Source of the DNA: Celoporthe dispersa
Taxonomy: Eukaryota > Ascomycota > Sordariomycetes > Diaporthales > Cryphonectriaceae
Reading direction: 5' to 3'
Length of the DNA: 64,000 bases
Assembly (NCBI GenBank): GCA_016584495.1
Contig: WAID01000003.1
Location: 434,001-498,000 of the forward strand
A program made the translations under genes and the position numbers. This document shows, piece after piece, positions 1-11,897 of this stretch. Position 1 is the first letter of the stretch, and each line of letters begins with the position of its first letter. The notes under the pieces were generated by a model. The model was not told the DNA's origin. It did not search any database and was given only the letters and a program-made list of their open reading frames with translations.

Positions 1-3000
1 TTGTAGTGATGGTATAGTTTGACGGGGCTCGGTGAGGTGGATAAGGACTAATTTAGTGGGTGGGTCATGAAAGCATGACAAGGATGACCCAAGTTGCTAG
101 ACTGGACAGGGAAGGGCACAGAGGAGAGGTGGCGATGAGGCGTGGGAAAAGGTTATGGAAACACATCAGGATTTTTTTGGTCTCTTTCTTTCCTATTCTC
201 CAGGTCTTGAGGGTATGCAGAGAAGGTCTCATCATGAGGAAGGGAGGAAGTGAAGGGTTACAAAATTGGCATGTTCGAGGGGTTAGGGAGCAAGAGGAAC
301 AGACCGCTCGCTCGGGCTAAGCGATGGCTACGGAAAGGGTCGTGGCTGCGAGGTCTGTTCGGGAATGATTTCTTCATTTCCTTTCGGGTGAGAAACATGT
401 CATGACGAAAATGAGGTATCGTGGGATGGAGTGTGCTAGTACGCGGTCTGGGAAAATGGTCACAGAGGGTGTGTTACCTTCCAAGTTTCGGCAGCCCTAG
501 AGGTGAGGTAAGGCTTCAGCCTTCTGCTATCATATCACCAGATCTCGAGGTAATCTTGTCAGCACAGTTTTCTAGGAATTTATGACTCAAGTCTCTATCG
601 CCCTATTCATGTGCGATTGGAATAATAGAAACTTTCACCAATTACCCAGCAGAGACTCGGTGCTTTCGGTTGACGACTCCTCTCAATATGCGGCGAGAGA
701 CCTAGAGATTTTCGCCAGCTACAATTTCCAGGCACCCACAAACCTCCAATCATTTCAAATGAATCAGCAGCAGGCTCCGATGGATGCTCTTCAGCCGAAA
801 AAAATTTTGACATTGTGGATTTGAGTTCTACGCATGATTGATCAAGATGAACTGATCGGTAGCTTCACACGTGAGGGTGTGAGTTTTTCCGTATTGAACA
901 CTGGTTGCGAACGCTGCGGCTGCCCGCAGATTGTAACCGCTTGTAATGAATTATTAATCTATTTTTTTTTTCAAAGCCTGGGCCCTCTATATTCTTCCTG
1001 CTGGAGGGACAAAAGCCGTGGGACCTGGCGGTGCTCTTGACGTGGACTGGAGTCATCATATGTTCCATAAAGGTGATTCTTCAAACATTGACCATAATAA
1101 CAAACAAGTATCCCCATGTACCACCACACCATCTCAGCAAAGACATCGTTTCAAAAACGGACAGATGCATCCGCGTTCGTGCCTCGAAAACTCGAGGACA
1201 GTTTCTCTCTCTCTCTGTCATCAAGGGATCTGCTGACTAGATGACGAGAGGTGCGCCCAGAGCCTGTCATATCGACGTGAGCGTCTGAGCGTCTGCCTCG
1301 AAGCAAGCACCGCGCCTGTCCTCCTATCGGAAGGACTATAAAATCAAAAGAAACTGGCTGCTACGCCGCGAGGCGACTTCGGCGGCTCCTGGCAGGAGCG
1401 GTGCGTCGTGATACGCTGCATCAATTAATTAGACCATGCTAGCCGGCGGTAAAGCGGTCTCAACGAGCGGGGTAACGGGTTCTCTTTTCCTGCAGCTGTT
1501 GCTGGATGTTTCCCCCCCCCTTTCTTTCCCGGGTTGGAGGGGGTAGTACTCGCATAATGTGGTGGCAGGCTAATTGGCGTATATATTGGGTCGAAAAACG
1601 GTCTTCTTGGAGGAGATTGGGCAGGTAGTATGAACTTTGATCATCGATACTAAGTAGAACATGATGATTTCTGCACGTCTTGTAGAGGATGTGCCGATGG
1701 GTACCGCCGTGGCAATTGTGGTCGGCAGTCGGTATGAGCCGCTGCTGCTGTGAACCATGGATGGAAGGGGGGAGGGAGGGGAAATTAACAGCCCTATCTC
1801 GAAACCCGGAAACATGCAGATGCGCTGCATCTCACGTCGATCAACCTTTTGTTGCACGTTGTTGGTAAGATCCGAGTCGGCCTTTTCGGGTCAGGCTGTG
1901 GTACCTGAGGTCTCAAATGCCGCTAGGGTCCTCAAAGATAGAGTTGAATGCCTGCTGACCATACTGTTGATGCTGCACCAAGCATCAATGCTCCTCGAGG
2001 AGAATCACAACCTCACGCGAGAATAGAGTTTAGCATAATCACTGTGGGCATTCTAGGATTGGCTTCACCGCTAGCTGCACTCCTCACTGGAATTAGCACC
2101 GTAGTCGATTCCCTAGAAGTCGACTCCATCACATCTACGCCGAGACCATATCTACTGCCGACAGATTCCCAAAGCCGCAGCCGTTACGTCGGCCGCTGGC
2201 ATAGATATCGTTCCCGACTATTGATAAGCCGTTGGGGAGCAGACCAAGTCATGGATCTGAGGAAGAATCTCAGTTAGGCGATTGGTAGATGGCGCGTCCA
2301 AGCGGGCTATCTATCGCTCTCTATGGATATATGCCATGTATGGGACCACCACCCACCCACCCTTGCGCACCTGCACAACCGCGGACGGCACCCGCGGCAA
2401 AAGATGGTCCATGTTCCTGCACGACCGCGAAGCCCTACGGGAATGATGACCAGAATCTGTAGGAGGAGTGTGCTGGCAATACTCAGCAGCGGGCGCGTCC
2501 CCGCGCTGATCCATGGGTAGTTTTATTTCTGTGTGTATGTCGAGCTGTGGCGGGCCTCTGAGAGGAGTCAAGCAGAGAAGACAAGTCAGCTCGACGACGG
2601 AATGTGGGTAGGTAACTGAGGCAGGTAGGTGCGTCAACACTGAGGTGTCTCTGCCACGGCATGACCAGACAACAAGATTATCCACATTTGGCCTGCACCA
2701 CAGGCCTGATCTCACCTTTCTGGAAGGACCCCAGCAGACAGGTTGGCAAAGGCTGGGGGGCGGGTCCCACAGCCTGGTTGACAGAAGGACATGATCATGA
2801 TAATCAATCATAGGACTGTGAGGAGTATGCCTCATGCATGATATGTGGGAATTGAAAAAAAGCAAGATGGAAGAGAGAGGAAAAAAAGGAAAGAAAAAAA
2901 ATCCCAAAGCCACCTGGGAAGGAGACGGTGAGAATAGATAGATGCAGGTCTTTTCCAGGCTAAGGTCAGGGGCATCTAGGATATTCTTTTCCTTGTTACA

Positions 3001-4273
3001 ACCCAGGCTAGAGCACAGAAAAAGTAAAATACAAACAGAAAAGAAGAGACAAATTAAAGAAAAAGCAAGAAAAATACTATAGGCTCACATGGACCCCGAC
3101 CCCCTTCCAGCCATTCAGACGCGATGTTTTCCCTCCTTCCCGCTCATCAGACCAATGGCCATTGCAGCTTCCATGTTCCATCCCAGGACCTTCCTGCATA
3201 CGCGCCCCACCAACGACGGCACCCATCAGGCAATCACACCCCCCCCCCCATAATCTCTCTCTCTCTCTCTCTGTGTGTCTCCCTTCTCCCCCTCCATCTT
3301 CTCTCCCCGACCGCAGCCACCAACCACGCAGCACACGGCAGATCTGAATCTGGAGCAACCTGATCAGGACGGAAGAAAAATAAGAACAAAAATAAAGCCC
3401 TGACAACAGATCCTCGCCTGTCTCTTGTCGCCCTGCTGGCCCAGTTTCCCCGATCCGCCTGCCTGCCCTCTTTGTCTTCTCACCTCAACTCCTCCCGGTC
3501 CCCCTTCCTTACCCCCTTTCCTTGGCCTCGCACACAGCTTTCCACCCCCACATTTGTCACTCGCCCAGTCTCAGGTTGACGTTGCCCCCAATTTCCTCCA
3601 TCACATATCACATATCTGATCAATAAACCGAAGGAGAAAAAAAAAGAAAGAAAAGAAGAAAAAAAAAGAGACAGACAGACAATAGCTTTTGTAATGGAGG
3701 GTGGAGAGACCCTGACCCAGAGTTTATTTCCATAGGACTCAAATTTCTGGGAATCCAACACATCAACAACAGCAGGGCGGATGGATCTGGATCTGGCACC
3801 ACTAGCTTATTAAACAACCACCCCCCCTGGACACACACAGGCGTTGATTGACACTTGACATTTGGCACATGAGCATGCCTGCCACATACATGCGCCTCAC
3901 AGCCTAACATTGATTCTGTTCCTCTCATTTGGCTTTCCCCTCGTCTTTTGTTTTGGGGATTGGCTTTTGGTTGTTTGTTGTTTTTTTGGTTTTATTCCCG
4001 TCTCTTTTTTTGGTTCCTCTTTTTTTTTTCTTTTTCCCTGGTTGCTTCTTGAGAATTCTCACCTCTCGCTCCAGGATAGGGTCGCGTCTCAGCCTGGCCA
4101 ATTCCTCCACCTCCAAGTCGACAGACCTGGACAGGGAGGAGGGGGAGGTGGACGACGCACTGCGCTCATCACCTGCCTTGGCTTTCTTTTGGCTGGTGTA
4201 GGGCTGGCTGGGCTGCACCACCCACCACCACATGCTTGACTCAGCCGCGTCGACCACCTGCCCCATAAGCACC
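1..4273. other. Left-end intergenic region, no supported gene
   Basis: I see no recognisable protein or RNA gene here. The first 2.3 kb looks more AT-rich and less repetitive than the rest. From about 2.8 kb onward there are purine runs (2850-3080, 3630-3680) and pyrimidine runs, with a CT tract near 3257-3280. The longest open stretches, including about 200 codons on the minus strand at 2311-2913, have no domain signature and run through low-complexity DNA. The last kilobase presumably holds the ASH1 promoter and leader; it is pyrimidine-rich (3900-4060), as is common upstream of fungal genes. Confidence 0.5.
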
Positions 4274-4548
4274 ATGGTTGATGTGGACATCCTCGTCAAT
4301 CTGGCTGCTGCAGCCCAGGCTCAACTGCTATCCCTGCAGACGACGACACAGCAGGAAGGGGGAGGAGGTGCAGCAACTGCAGAAGCAGCAGCACCAGCCC
4401 CAGCCTCAGCCTCAGCAGCCCCAGCAGCCCCAGCAGGAGGTGCAACCTGAGGTGCAGCTCAAGGTGCAGCTTAAGGTGCAGCAGGAGGTGCGACAGCAGC
4501 CCCAGCCCCAGCAGCAGCAGCAGCAGCAGGAGAAGGAGGACAAAGAGG

Positions 4549-4591
<43 letters not shown>

Positions 4592-7500
4592 GCACCACCA
4601 CCACCACCACCAGGACCTAGACCAGCACCAAGACCAAGACCAAGACCAAGACCAAGACCAAGACCAGTACCAGTACCAGTACCAATACCAGTATGAGCAT
4701 CAGCACCACTACCAATACCAGTACCAGTCCCAGCCCCAAAATAGTCGTCACCAGGGCGGGTCCTATCAAGGGGACTATAACCAAGTCGACGACCAGGCAG
4801 ACGATTGCTTGAAGGTCAACTACCCACCAGTGGATTACTACCAAAGCAATGGCCACCACCAGAGGGATTACCACCAGGGCAATTACTACCAAGGCGATTA
4901 CTACCAAGGCCAGCACCACCAGCAAACCTACCATCGACCCTACCAGCAAACTTACCACCAATCCTATCACCAACCCTATCACCAAGACCAGCATCTGCAA
5001 TATCACCACGAACAACAACAACAACAACAACAACAACAAAGACCACAACAACACCACTACCAGGAGGTATACCAGCAGCAACACCAGCACCAGCAACACC
5101 AGCACCAGCAGCAGCAGCAGAAGCACCTGCACCAGCAACACCGGCAACCGCAGCAGCAGCACCCGCCGCCGCCGCCGCAGCAGCAGCAGCAGCAGCAACA
5201 ACCGGTGTCAGCACCACACGCCTCCATCGAGACCGAACCCGAGCCAGGCTACAAATTCCCAGGCCTACGCCTGCAGAGGAAGAAGAATTCGGGCGAGGCC
5301 AGCTCGCAGCCAGGCTACAAATTCCCAGGCCTGCGCCTGCCGAGGCAGAGGAAGAAGAAGATAGTGACAGGGCCGGCCGTCCTGCCCAGGAAGCGGTCTC
5401 CAGTCCCCCTGCGGGCCCTCGTGCCTAAGCCCCATAAACCAGCCTACGATCGCATTGGGGAATTCGCGGGTCCCTATCCCTCTTCCCGCCACGCGTCCAC
5501 CAAGACCACCACACTCCAGACCACCGCCAGCCAGATTGTAAACATTGCCTCCCGCACCTCCAGGATGGACGTCGTCGAGCTCGCCGAGGTTGGCAAGCCA
5601 CCCCCAAGGTCACTGGGCTCCCTGCACGCTCTGCTCTGGGCCGCGGCCAGTACATCCGAATCAAGGGCCAGCCCCGCCGCCCCAAGGGCCCAGGGCGCAG
5701 CGCGTCCTTCAGCTCCGCCGCGCCGTCGCGCAAACCCGCAGACGCCTCCGGCCGCACCACCTCCTCTCGTGACGACGCGACCAGTGCTCACAACCCCCGT
5801 CTCCGCGCAGACCACGATCTGCCTCCGCCAGCCTAGCCACGGTTGCCGCCTCCGCCAGCTTCACCCCGCACAATCCCAAGATGGACATCTCGTCGCTGCT
5901 CCTGCCGTACTCGCCCTCGCTCGCGCCCCAGACCCCTGACGAGCTGCCTGCACCTGCCTCGGAGGACCACAGCGAGTTCTCCGCCCCTCCCACCGACACC
6001 TTCTCCCACAGCACGTCCACCAGCTCTACCCCTCCCACCACCGCCGCCGATGCCGCCAGCATCGCCTCCTCCGACATCCACGACGCCAAGCCTGACATCG
6101 CCGTCGCCCTCAGCCCCCTCGACGACCACCACCACCGTGACCACCTCCACCTCCCCCCCTGACGACGCGGTTGTCGAGCAGACCGTCCAGGTCGGCACAC
6201 CTCAGCCCGATCCGCCGGAACCCGAGAGCCCCCTGGGCCCTGACAACGATGATAGCTATGTAGAGGAGGAGGAGGAGGAGGCCGACGAGGACGAGACCGC
6301 GTCGGGCTCCCGCCGCCCTCAGCGCGGCCGATCTACGCGTCTCAGGACCGGCAGACCCGTCTACAACATCCTCCAGCTCACCGGCACCTACATACACGGC
6401 AAGAGACGCGCCAATGGCGACGACATCGCCAGGAAGAAGCGCAGGCCGCGGCCGACGCGCACCGACGCGCCTGAGCACGCGACCCAGCCTCTCCCGGCTC
6501 CCGCCTCGCCGCCCAAGGCCCCCACGAGGCACAGGGCGGCCAGGGACAAGGCAGAGCAGAAGGTCAAGGAGAAGATCAAGGTCAAGACCAAGGCCAAACC
6601 CGCCACGCCGGCCACCGAGTCGCGCAGGGCCACGCGCTCCTCTGGTGCCGTCAACACCGCCGCCGCCGCCGCCAGCGCCAGTATCCTGGGCAAGCGGGGC
6701 CGCAAGGCCACCGGCGACACGCGCATCCCGCGCGAGCTCAAGAGGCTGCGGGACACTAACGAGTTCGTCGGCATCGACAAGAAGGAGGTGCTGCACACCA
6801 TCTGGAGCAATGGCAAGTACATCGACCCCAGAGACCTGGACGAGGAGGGCCAGCCCGTCCGCAAGAAGGCGCGCAGGGGTGGTGCGAAGGCCGAGAGCCA
6901 GGGGCAGCAACAGAAGAAGCAGCAGCAGCAGGCCGAGGCGCCGCTGGGCGAGGAGGCCGCCGCTCCGCCCGTCAAGGAGAAGCGCGTCAAGAAGTGGCTG
7001 CAGAAGGGTCTGTATGCCGGGCAGGAGACCCCTTCGGACTGGAGTGCCGGCCTGAACGCCGCGGACAAGAAGAAGCTCGCACAGCACCCGGAGCTCGTGC
7101 CGGGCGGCAAGGTCAACAAGGTGCTCCCGCCGCCCATGTTCGCCGGCCTGAGGCTCCTGCTCGACGGCCGCGACTTCAAGCTGCCTTTTGACGTGTGCAA
7201 CCCCCTCCCGCCCGGCCAGCCCAAGCCAGAGGAGTGGCGCAAGATGACCAAGAGTAGGTCATACATATAGTTTCCCTATCCCCCCCCCTCCCCCTTGCCA
7301 TCTTCTACCACGGGTGAGCCTGATATGCTAACGCGTCGTCCTTTTCTCCCTCTCTCCCCCCACCTCTTCCAGATCGATTCATCGGAGATGCCGGTACGTA
7401 CTGGCGCAAGACGGACCACTTCAAGGATTACCAGTCAAAGTGCATCTGCAAGCCTGAGGACGGGTGCGCCGAGGACTGCCAGAACCGCATCATGCTGTAC

Positions 7501-9087
7501 GAGTGTGACGATACGAACTGCAATGCCGGCAAGGAGACCTGTCAGAACCGTGCCTTCCAGAACCTCAACGAGCGCACGAAGCAGGGCGGGCCGTTTCGCG
7601 TCGGCGTGGAAGTCCTAAAGACTCCTGACCGCGGCTACGGCGTGCGCAGCTCCCGCTGCTTCGAGCCCAACCAGATCATTATGGAGTATACCGGCGAGAT
7701 CATCACCGAGGCCGAGTGTGAGCGCCGAATGAATGAGCAGTACAGGAACAATGCGGTGAGTCTACGGGCGGACGGGCGCGCGATGATATGAGAAAGAGTT
7801 CACATCTAACATTATTTTTCTTCTCTCCTCCTCCTCCCCGGCTGTCAGTGCTACTACCTCATGGCTTTTGATCAGAATATGATCATCGACGCGACCACGG
7901 GCAGCATCGCCAGATTCGTGAACCACTCGTGCGCCCCCAACTGTCGGATGGAGAAGTGGATCGTGCACGGCCAGCCGAGGATGGCCTTGTTCGCAGGGGA
8001 CAAGCCGATCATGTCTGGAGACGAGCTGACATACGACTACAACTTCGACCCGTTCTCGTCCAAGAACGTGCAGAAGTGTCTCTGCGGGAGCGCAAACTGC
8101 CGTGGGGTCCTGGGCCCCAAGGCGGCCAAGGTCCCCAAGGGCCAGACGAAGAAGGATGTCCCGGCGGCCAAGGCGGCCACGACGACCGGAAAGCGCAAGC
8201 TGAAGGCCATGCTCGGTGCCGAGGAGGCTGCGGCGGGCCAGAACAAGAAGCGCAAGATGGCGGGGGCTGCGGGCGCCAAGCGACCTCGGAGCATCAAGGT
8301 AAAGGCCAAGACAGCTATCACGGCGGCGGCGAACAGCATCTCGGTGGACGCGCAGGCTCCTGCCCCGAAGAAGAAGGTGCCCGCCGTCGTGTCAGTGCGG
8401 AAGGCAAAGCTCGTCAAGGCCTCCAAGGTCTACAACAAGAACGGCAAGGCGCTGCTGCTCGCCGACAGCATAGTCTCGAAGGCCAAGAGAGATGTGAAGC
8501 CCGAGAAGGGTGTGAAGGCCAAGGCGGCTGTGAAGGCCAGGTCTACTGTCAAGGCCAAGGCGACTGTGAAGGCCAAGGCGACAGTAAAAGCCAAGTCGAC
8601 CGTGAAGGCCAGGGCAACCGTGAAAGCCAAGGCGACTGTCAGAGCCAAGGCGACAGCGGTAGCAGGGCCGCGCAAGGGCGCGAACGCCGCTGCCAAGAAG
8701 GCGGCCCCGCCAGCAGCCAAGCCCAGGACCACCACGAAGATCACCATAAGGCGCGCCAGCAAGGCCCCCAGCAAGGCCACGACGGAGAGCTCTACTGTGA
8801 CAGTGGCCACTGGAGATTACATCGCAAGCGGCTGGCACCCGATCAACAACCCCGCCAGAGAGGGCACGGCAGATGAAATCGTGACCAGCACGATGACGGC
8901 GGCGGCGGCGACGGGGACGACTATCCTGGCGGTGCCCGATGCTGGCCAGGACATGGAGGATCTTGCGGAGGAGGAGACCCCAGCTCCTGCCGAGGCAGAG
9001 TCCATCTCTGTCAAGAGACCGGGCGAGGGAGCTTCGGAGCCGCCACAGACGCAGGATAAGATCCTCGTCTTGACTGACCCCGCATAG
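4274..9087 (+). CDS. ASH1: ASH1-type histone H3K36 methyltransferase (AWS-SET-postSET)
   Basis: Predicted chromatin enzyme that methylates lysine 36 of histone H3, by family knowledge of fungal ASH1. Exons are 4274-7253, 7373-7755 and 7849-9087. The start sits in a strong CACCATGG context. After four apparent single-base corrections (runs at 4358-4362, 5601-5605, 5794-5798 and 6153-6159) the product is about 1,533 residues. In order: a Gln/His/Tyr-rich N-terminus (about 30-310), basic and acidic disordered stretches, an AWS cysteine cluster starting CICKPEDGC (about 1017), a SET domain with YTGEIITEAE, NHSCAPNC (about 1146) and GDELTYDYNF, and a post-SET CLCGSANC (about 1198). A Lys/Ala-rich tail carries VKA(K/R)(A/S)T repeats. 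SET2 is less likely: no WW or SRI domain is visible and the SET lies near the C-terminus. The catalytic part is intact; only the long N-terminus is broken in frame. Confidence 0.93.
4505..5190 (+). repeat. CAG/CAA and Tyr/His/Gln-coding repeat tract in ASH1
   Basis: This tract holds CAG runs (4511-4530, 4549-4593), a six-base GACCAA-type array (about 4629-4664, coding Asp-Gln), Tyr-Gln repeats, degenerate Tyr-His-Gln units (4840-5010) and a CAA run (5011-5039). Read in frame it gives an almost purely Q/H/Y/D stretch of roughly 230 residues at the ASH1 N-terminus. The mix of CAG and CAA codons and the imperfect Tyr-His units suggest an old, diverged protein repeat rather than only recent slippage. 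Confidence 0.85.
5244..5340 (+). repeat. Direct repeat of 31 bp within ASH1
   Basis: Two 31-bp copies (5244-5274 and 5310-5340) differ at one base. They encode PGYKFPGLRL twice, each followed by a basic run (QRKK and PRQRKKK). Their spacing of 66 bp is a multiple of three, so the duplication keeps the reading frame. This supports the choice of coding frame in this part of the N-terminus. Confidence 0.85.
8503..8660 (+). repeat. 18-bp tandem repeats coding a VKAKAT-type tail
   Basis: Units of 18 bases (gtgaaggccaaggcgact and variants) follow one another about eight times, encoding VKAKAT, VKARST, VKAKST and similar hexads near the ASH1 C-terminus. The composition (Lys, Ala, Val, Thr) resembles linker-histone tails, so a DNA- or nucleosome-binding role is a reasonable inference. 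No function can be read directly from the sequence. Confidence 0.85.
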
Positions 9088-10879
9088 ACTGACCCTTTCG
9101 AGAGCCCGAGGACGACAGGATCAAGACAGATGGCACGCAGCCCAGACGATATTGCTACGGCGAATAGCTTTAAACAGGCCATGTAAGAGTAGGAGGTTCA
9201 CTCAACGTGCAGGACAGGCGGCGTTGAAAAGGGGTGAGAGGAAAAGAGGGAGATAATACAGTCTGCAGCGGGCTGGTTGTCACATTCAACAACCCGACGA
9301 GACAAGACTCGCCTGCAGAAAGACTAATTATAGCGAGTAGAGGAGGGGGGTTAGAGAGACGGAGGGAGAAAAGACCGATCTACATGGCCAAGATGGAGGA
9401 CACTAGAGGAAGGGAGAGGGGATCGGGATCTCAACGCTGACATGGATGGCTTTCTCTATACACACCTTGCTAAGAAGGAGGAAAGGAAGGGGTTCAGGGT
9501 GATGCGCCGCCCACCGGCCAGGTCCTACCTCCTGTTTACTCAGACAGGACGGACCACCCCTCACCCCTTCTTCCGCCCACTACCTACACCTAGGAGCTTT
9601 ACACCCCCCCGTCTAGCTAGCTTCTATCCAGCGGATACCCCCAAACAGAACTTGATGATCAATGAGATTTTTTTTTTTGAAGGGCATAAGCACTGGTTCA
9701 AGCATATCTGTATGGCTGCACAAGAAAAACATACATGAGCATCTCATAATAGAGATGCAAGCAGCCTGCTTTTCTCCAGCGCTCAGTGGGTGTATGCGTC
9801 TGGGGGGGGGGATGAAACAAAAGAAAAGGAAGGGAAGAGAACAAAGATAAAAAAGAAAAAAATGAATAATTTAAAGTTGGAAAGGGAAATAAGAGAAAAA
9901 GACAACAAAAGGTGGCTTTCCCGGGCCTGGGGGGGGGCCTCTGTTGATTGGTATGCAGCCATTTCCTAATAAGAAAGCACATGCATGAAGCGCACCCTCG
10001 CACTGATCGTATCACCTTTTTTTCTTTTTTTTTTAAAGGAGTAAAATAACATGAATTCCTGTAGGGCTGATGGCCTCTTCGGGAAGACGGAGAAGGGCGG
10101 AACGGATAGAAGGGGGAGGGGGGGCGGAAGGGGGGGGAGGGGGGCAGCGCGGAGAGGGAAAAGAGCCTCAATCTCCTGGTCAGTGTGTTGACGAGGGTGT
10201 GGAGGCGGTGATTGGATGTGCTGTGGTGGGTGTGGCGGTGCTCTGGTTGTGTGACTACCACCACTCCCAAAGAGCATCCTTCGCGGCCGCTGGGGGGGGG
10301 GGGGGATTATTTGTCTGTGGATTTCGGTAAAAGGCGTCAGCAGATGCTAGGTCAGGCAGAGAGGAACAAACTAAGAAAAGGGAAAAAGGGAAAAAGAACA
10401 AGATCAACAGGAAGGGGGGGAAGACACAGACAAGGCTCCGCCATGTGCAGCCCTGGTCGGTCGGTATTAACAGTTCGAGATGCTTGCCACTGGTTGGCAT
10501 GGGTAAATAGGTTGGGGGCTAGATTTGCGACTCAAGAGGGCCTTGCAGCTACCGAGGCAAGGGTAAAAAGAAATATTGGTGTCTGAATGGAGGTTCTCGT
10601 CGCTGGGTCAGGCCTGTCGAGGTCTAAAAGGAGACAGGGGGGGAGGGAGTGGCGTTTCTTCCTTCGTAAGCTGCGTCAGGACAAGGAAAAAACATGAACG
10701 AGTGGTCCTGAGGAAACAGAAGAGAGAGGGAGCAGGGTTCCTTGCATGCAGCGAATGCATACAGGCCTGACCAATCACGGGTCAGGGTGGTACACGGCAT
10801 AAGAAATCACATGGCGCTTCGATAACCACATGCGTAAGGGGAGACGAAGATGATGCTCGGACCCATGTGTATGTAAATG

Positions 10880-10912
<33 letters not shown>

Positions 10913-11741
10913 TCTAAAAGTGAGGAGAACGAGAAGACCAGCTCCCGATATAATATCAGACGACGTGAAAACAAAAGAAGAGAGAGAGAGAAAAAAAAAT
11001 AAGAGACTTGTGTTTCGATCAAGAACATAACTGAAAGGGGAAAGGGGCGGAGGGGAGAAAGGGAAGAGGAAGCAGGGGGAAACAATCCAAAAAAAAAAAA
11101 CCAAAAAAAACCCAAACCAGAGTCCCTCCTCATGCTCGCGATAACTTTTGCCAGTCGAAACCTGACACTGCACAAGAACACCACCCAGGAACATGAGGTT
11201 GAGGGCTTGCGCCCGTGGTCGCTGAGACCTCTTCTGTCTATCTCTGCTTGCTGTATACCTGTCTGCCAGCCGTGAAGTCGTGTCCTCTAAGAACTCCCAA
11301 GGAAAACAAATGAGAAATCAACAGGAAAAGAGTAGAAAAAAGAAAGAAAAACAAGACCAAGGAGAAAGAGAAAGGGAAAACCCGGCAGATCCCACAGGTG
11401 AGAGCCTGCCGGAGAGCCTAGCGACACATCGGGACGGAAGCTCCAGGCCCCTCCCCCCTACCGCCGTCTCGCGCGGAAAAAAACAACACGTGCGCGCTGG
11501 GGACTGTCGAATGAACTGCTGTTGGGCTATAGTGGCATGCTGAACTGTATTGTGTGCCCTGGCGGTTCTGATGGTCGCCATGCTGGGTTGTGTCTGTTGA
11601 TATCGGGCGGCCCGGGTCCCGTCAACAGCCAAGAGCGGAAGAGAACAAGTCGTGTATAATTTGCTACCGAATGAATGGCCCTAAGAGTGATGGACCGGTC
11701 GTCTAGCTGTCTTGTTTTCTGAGCCGTCTGTCTAGGTCGTC
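9088..11741. other. Intergenic region after ASH1
   Basis: No supported gene. The sequence contains long purine tracts (9810-9910, 10080-10160, 10360-10420, 10980-11070, 11290-11380), homopolymers and an AT dinucleotide array. It presumably includes the ASH1 3' untranslated region and, further right, downstream sequence of the small minus-strand gene. Confidence 0.5.
10881..10912. repeat. AT dinucleotide microsatellite
   Basis: Alternating AT of about 30 bases, interrupted once near 10887. It lies in intergenic DNA with no neighbouring coding signal. Confidence 0.9.
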
Positions 11742-11897
11742 TCATCGGTGGCGGGGTCCCAGGACCGGCTCACTGGGGCAGTGCTTGTCATAGCGATGGC
11801 CGCATTGGAGGCAAGCAGGCGTCGTTTTGGAATTCCACGGCCCCTGTCCACACCTGCAGCACACCCACATGTAGTAGAGGACGTGCGTCTTGCCCAT
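11742..11897 (-). CDS. Small Cys-rich (zinc-ribbon-like) protein, 51 aa
   Basis: A short minus-strand reading frame starts at an ATG at 11897 and ends with TGA at 11742. It encodes 51 residues. The visible motif is W-V-C-C-R-C-G, then P-A-C-L-Q-C-G-H and a final K-H-C, that is, two Cys pairs plus Cys/His as in small zinc-ribbon or RanBP2-like folds. My recollection is that filamentous ascomycetes encode many small uncharacterised proteins of the form W-x-C-C-x-C ... C-x-x-C-x-H ... C; the assignment rests on motif spacing alone. An upstream exon cannot be excluded because fungal members often have longer N-termini. A metal-binding structural role is inferred; no partner or pathway is known. 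Compare the similar motif at 25908-26377. Confidence 0.4.
   Translation of the reverse strand: MGKTHVLYYMWVCCRCGQGPWNSKTTPACLQCGHRYDKHCPSEPVLGPRHR

Noticed and set aside
834..1040. Cys-rich CERCGC peptide at the left end
   Set aside because: Spacing fits no known Cys motif and there is no coding context.
2311..2913. Minus-strand 200-codon frame
   Set aside because: Starts in a poly-Phe coding T-rich tract and shows no domain or codon bias.
4617..5201. Minus-strand Leu/Val-rich frame opposite the ASH1 Gln tract
   Set aside because: Pure shadow of CAG/CAA repeats; gives an artificial poly-Leu/Val hydrophobic protein.
7254..7372. Possible frameshift between the ASH1 N-terminal part and the AWS domain
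   Set aside because: A normal 119-nt intron with GTAGGT donor and CCAG acceptor explains it and restores NRFIGDA.
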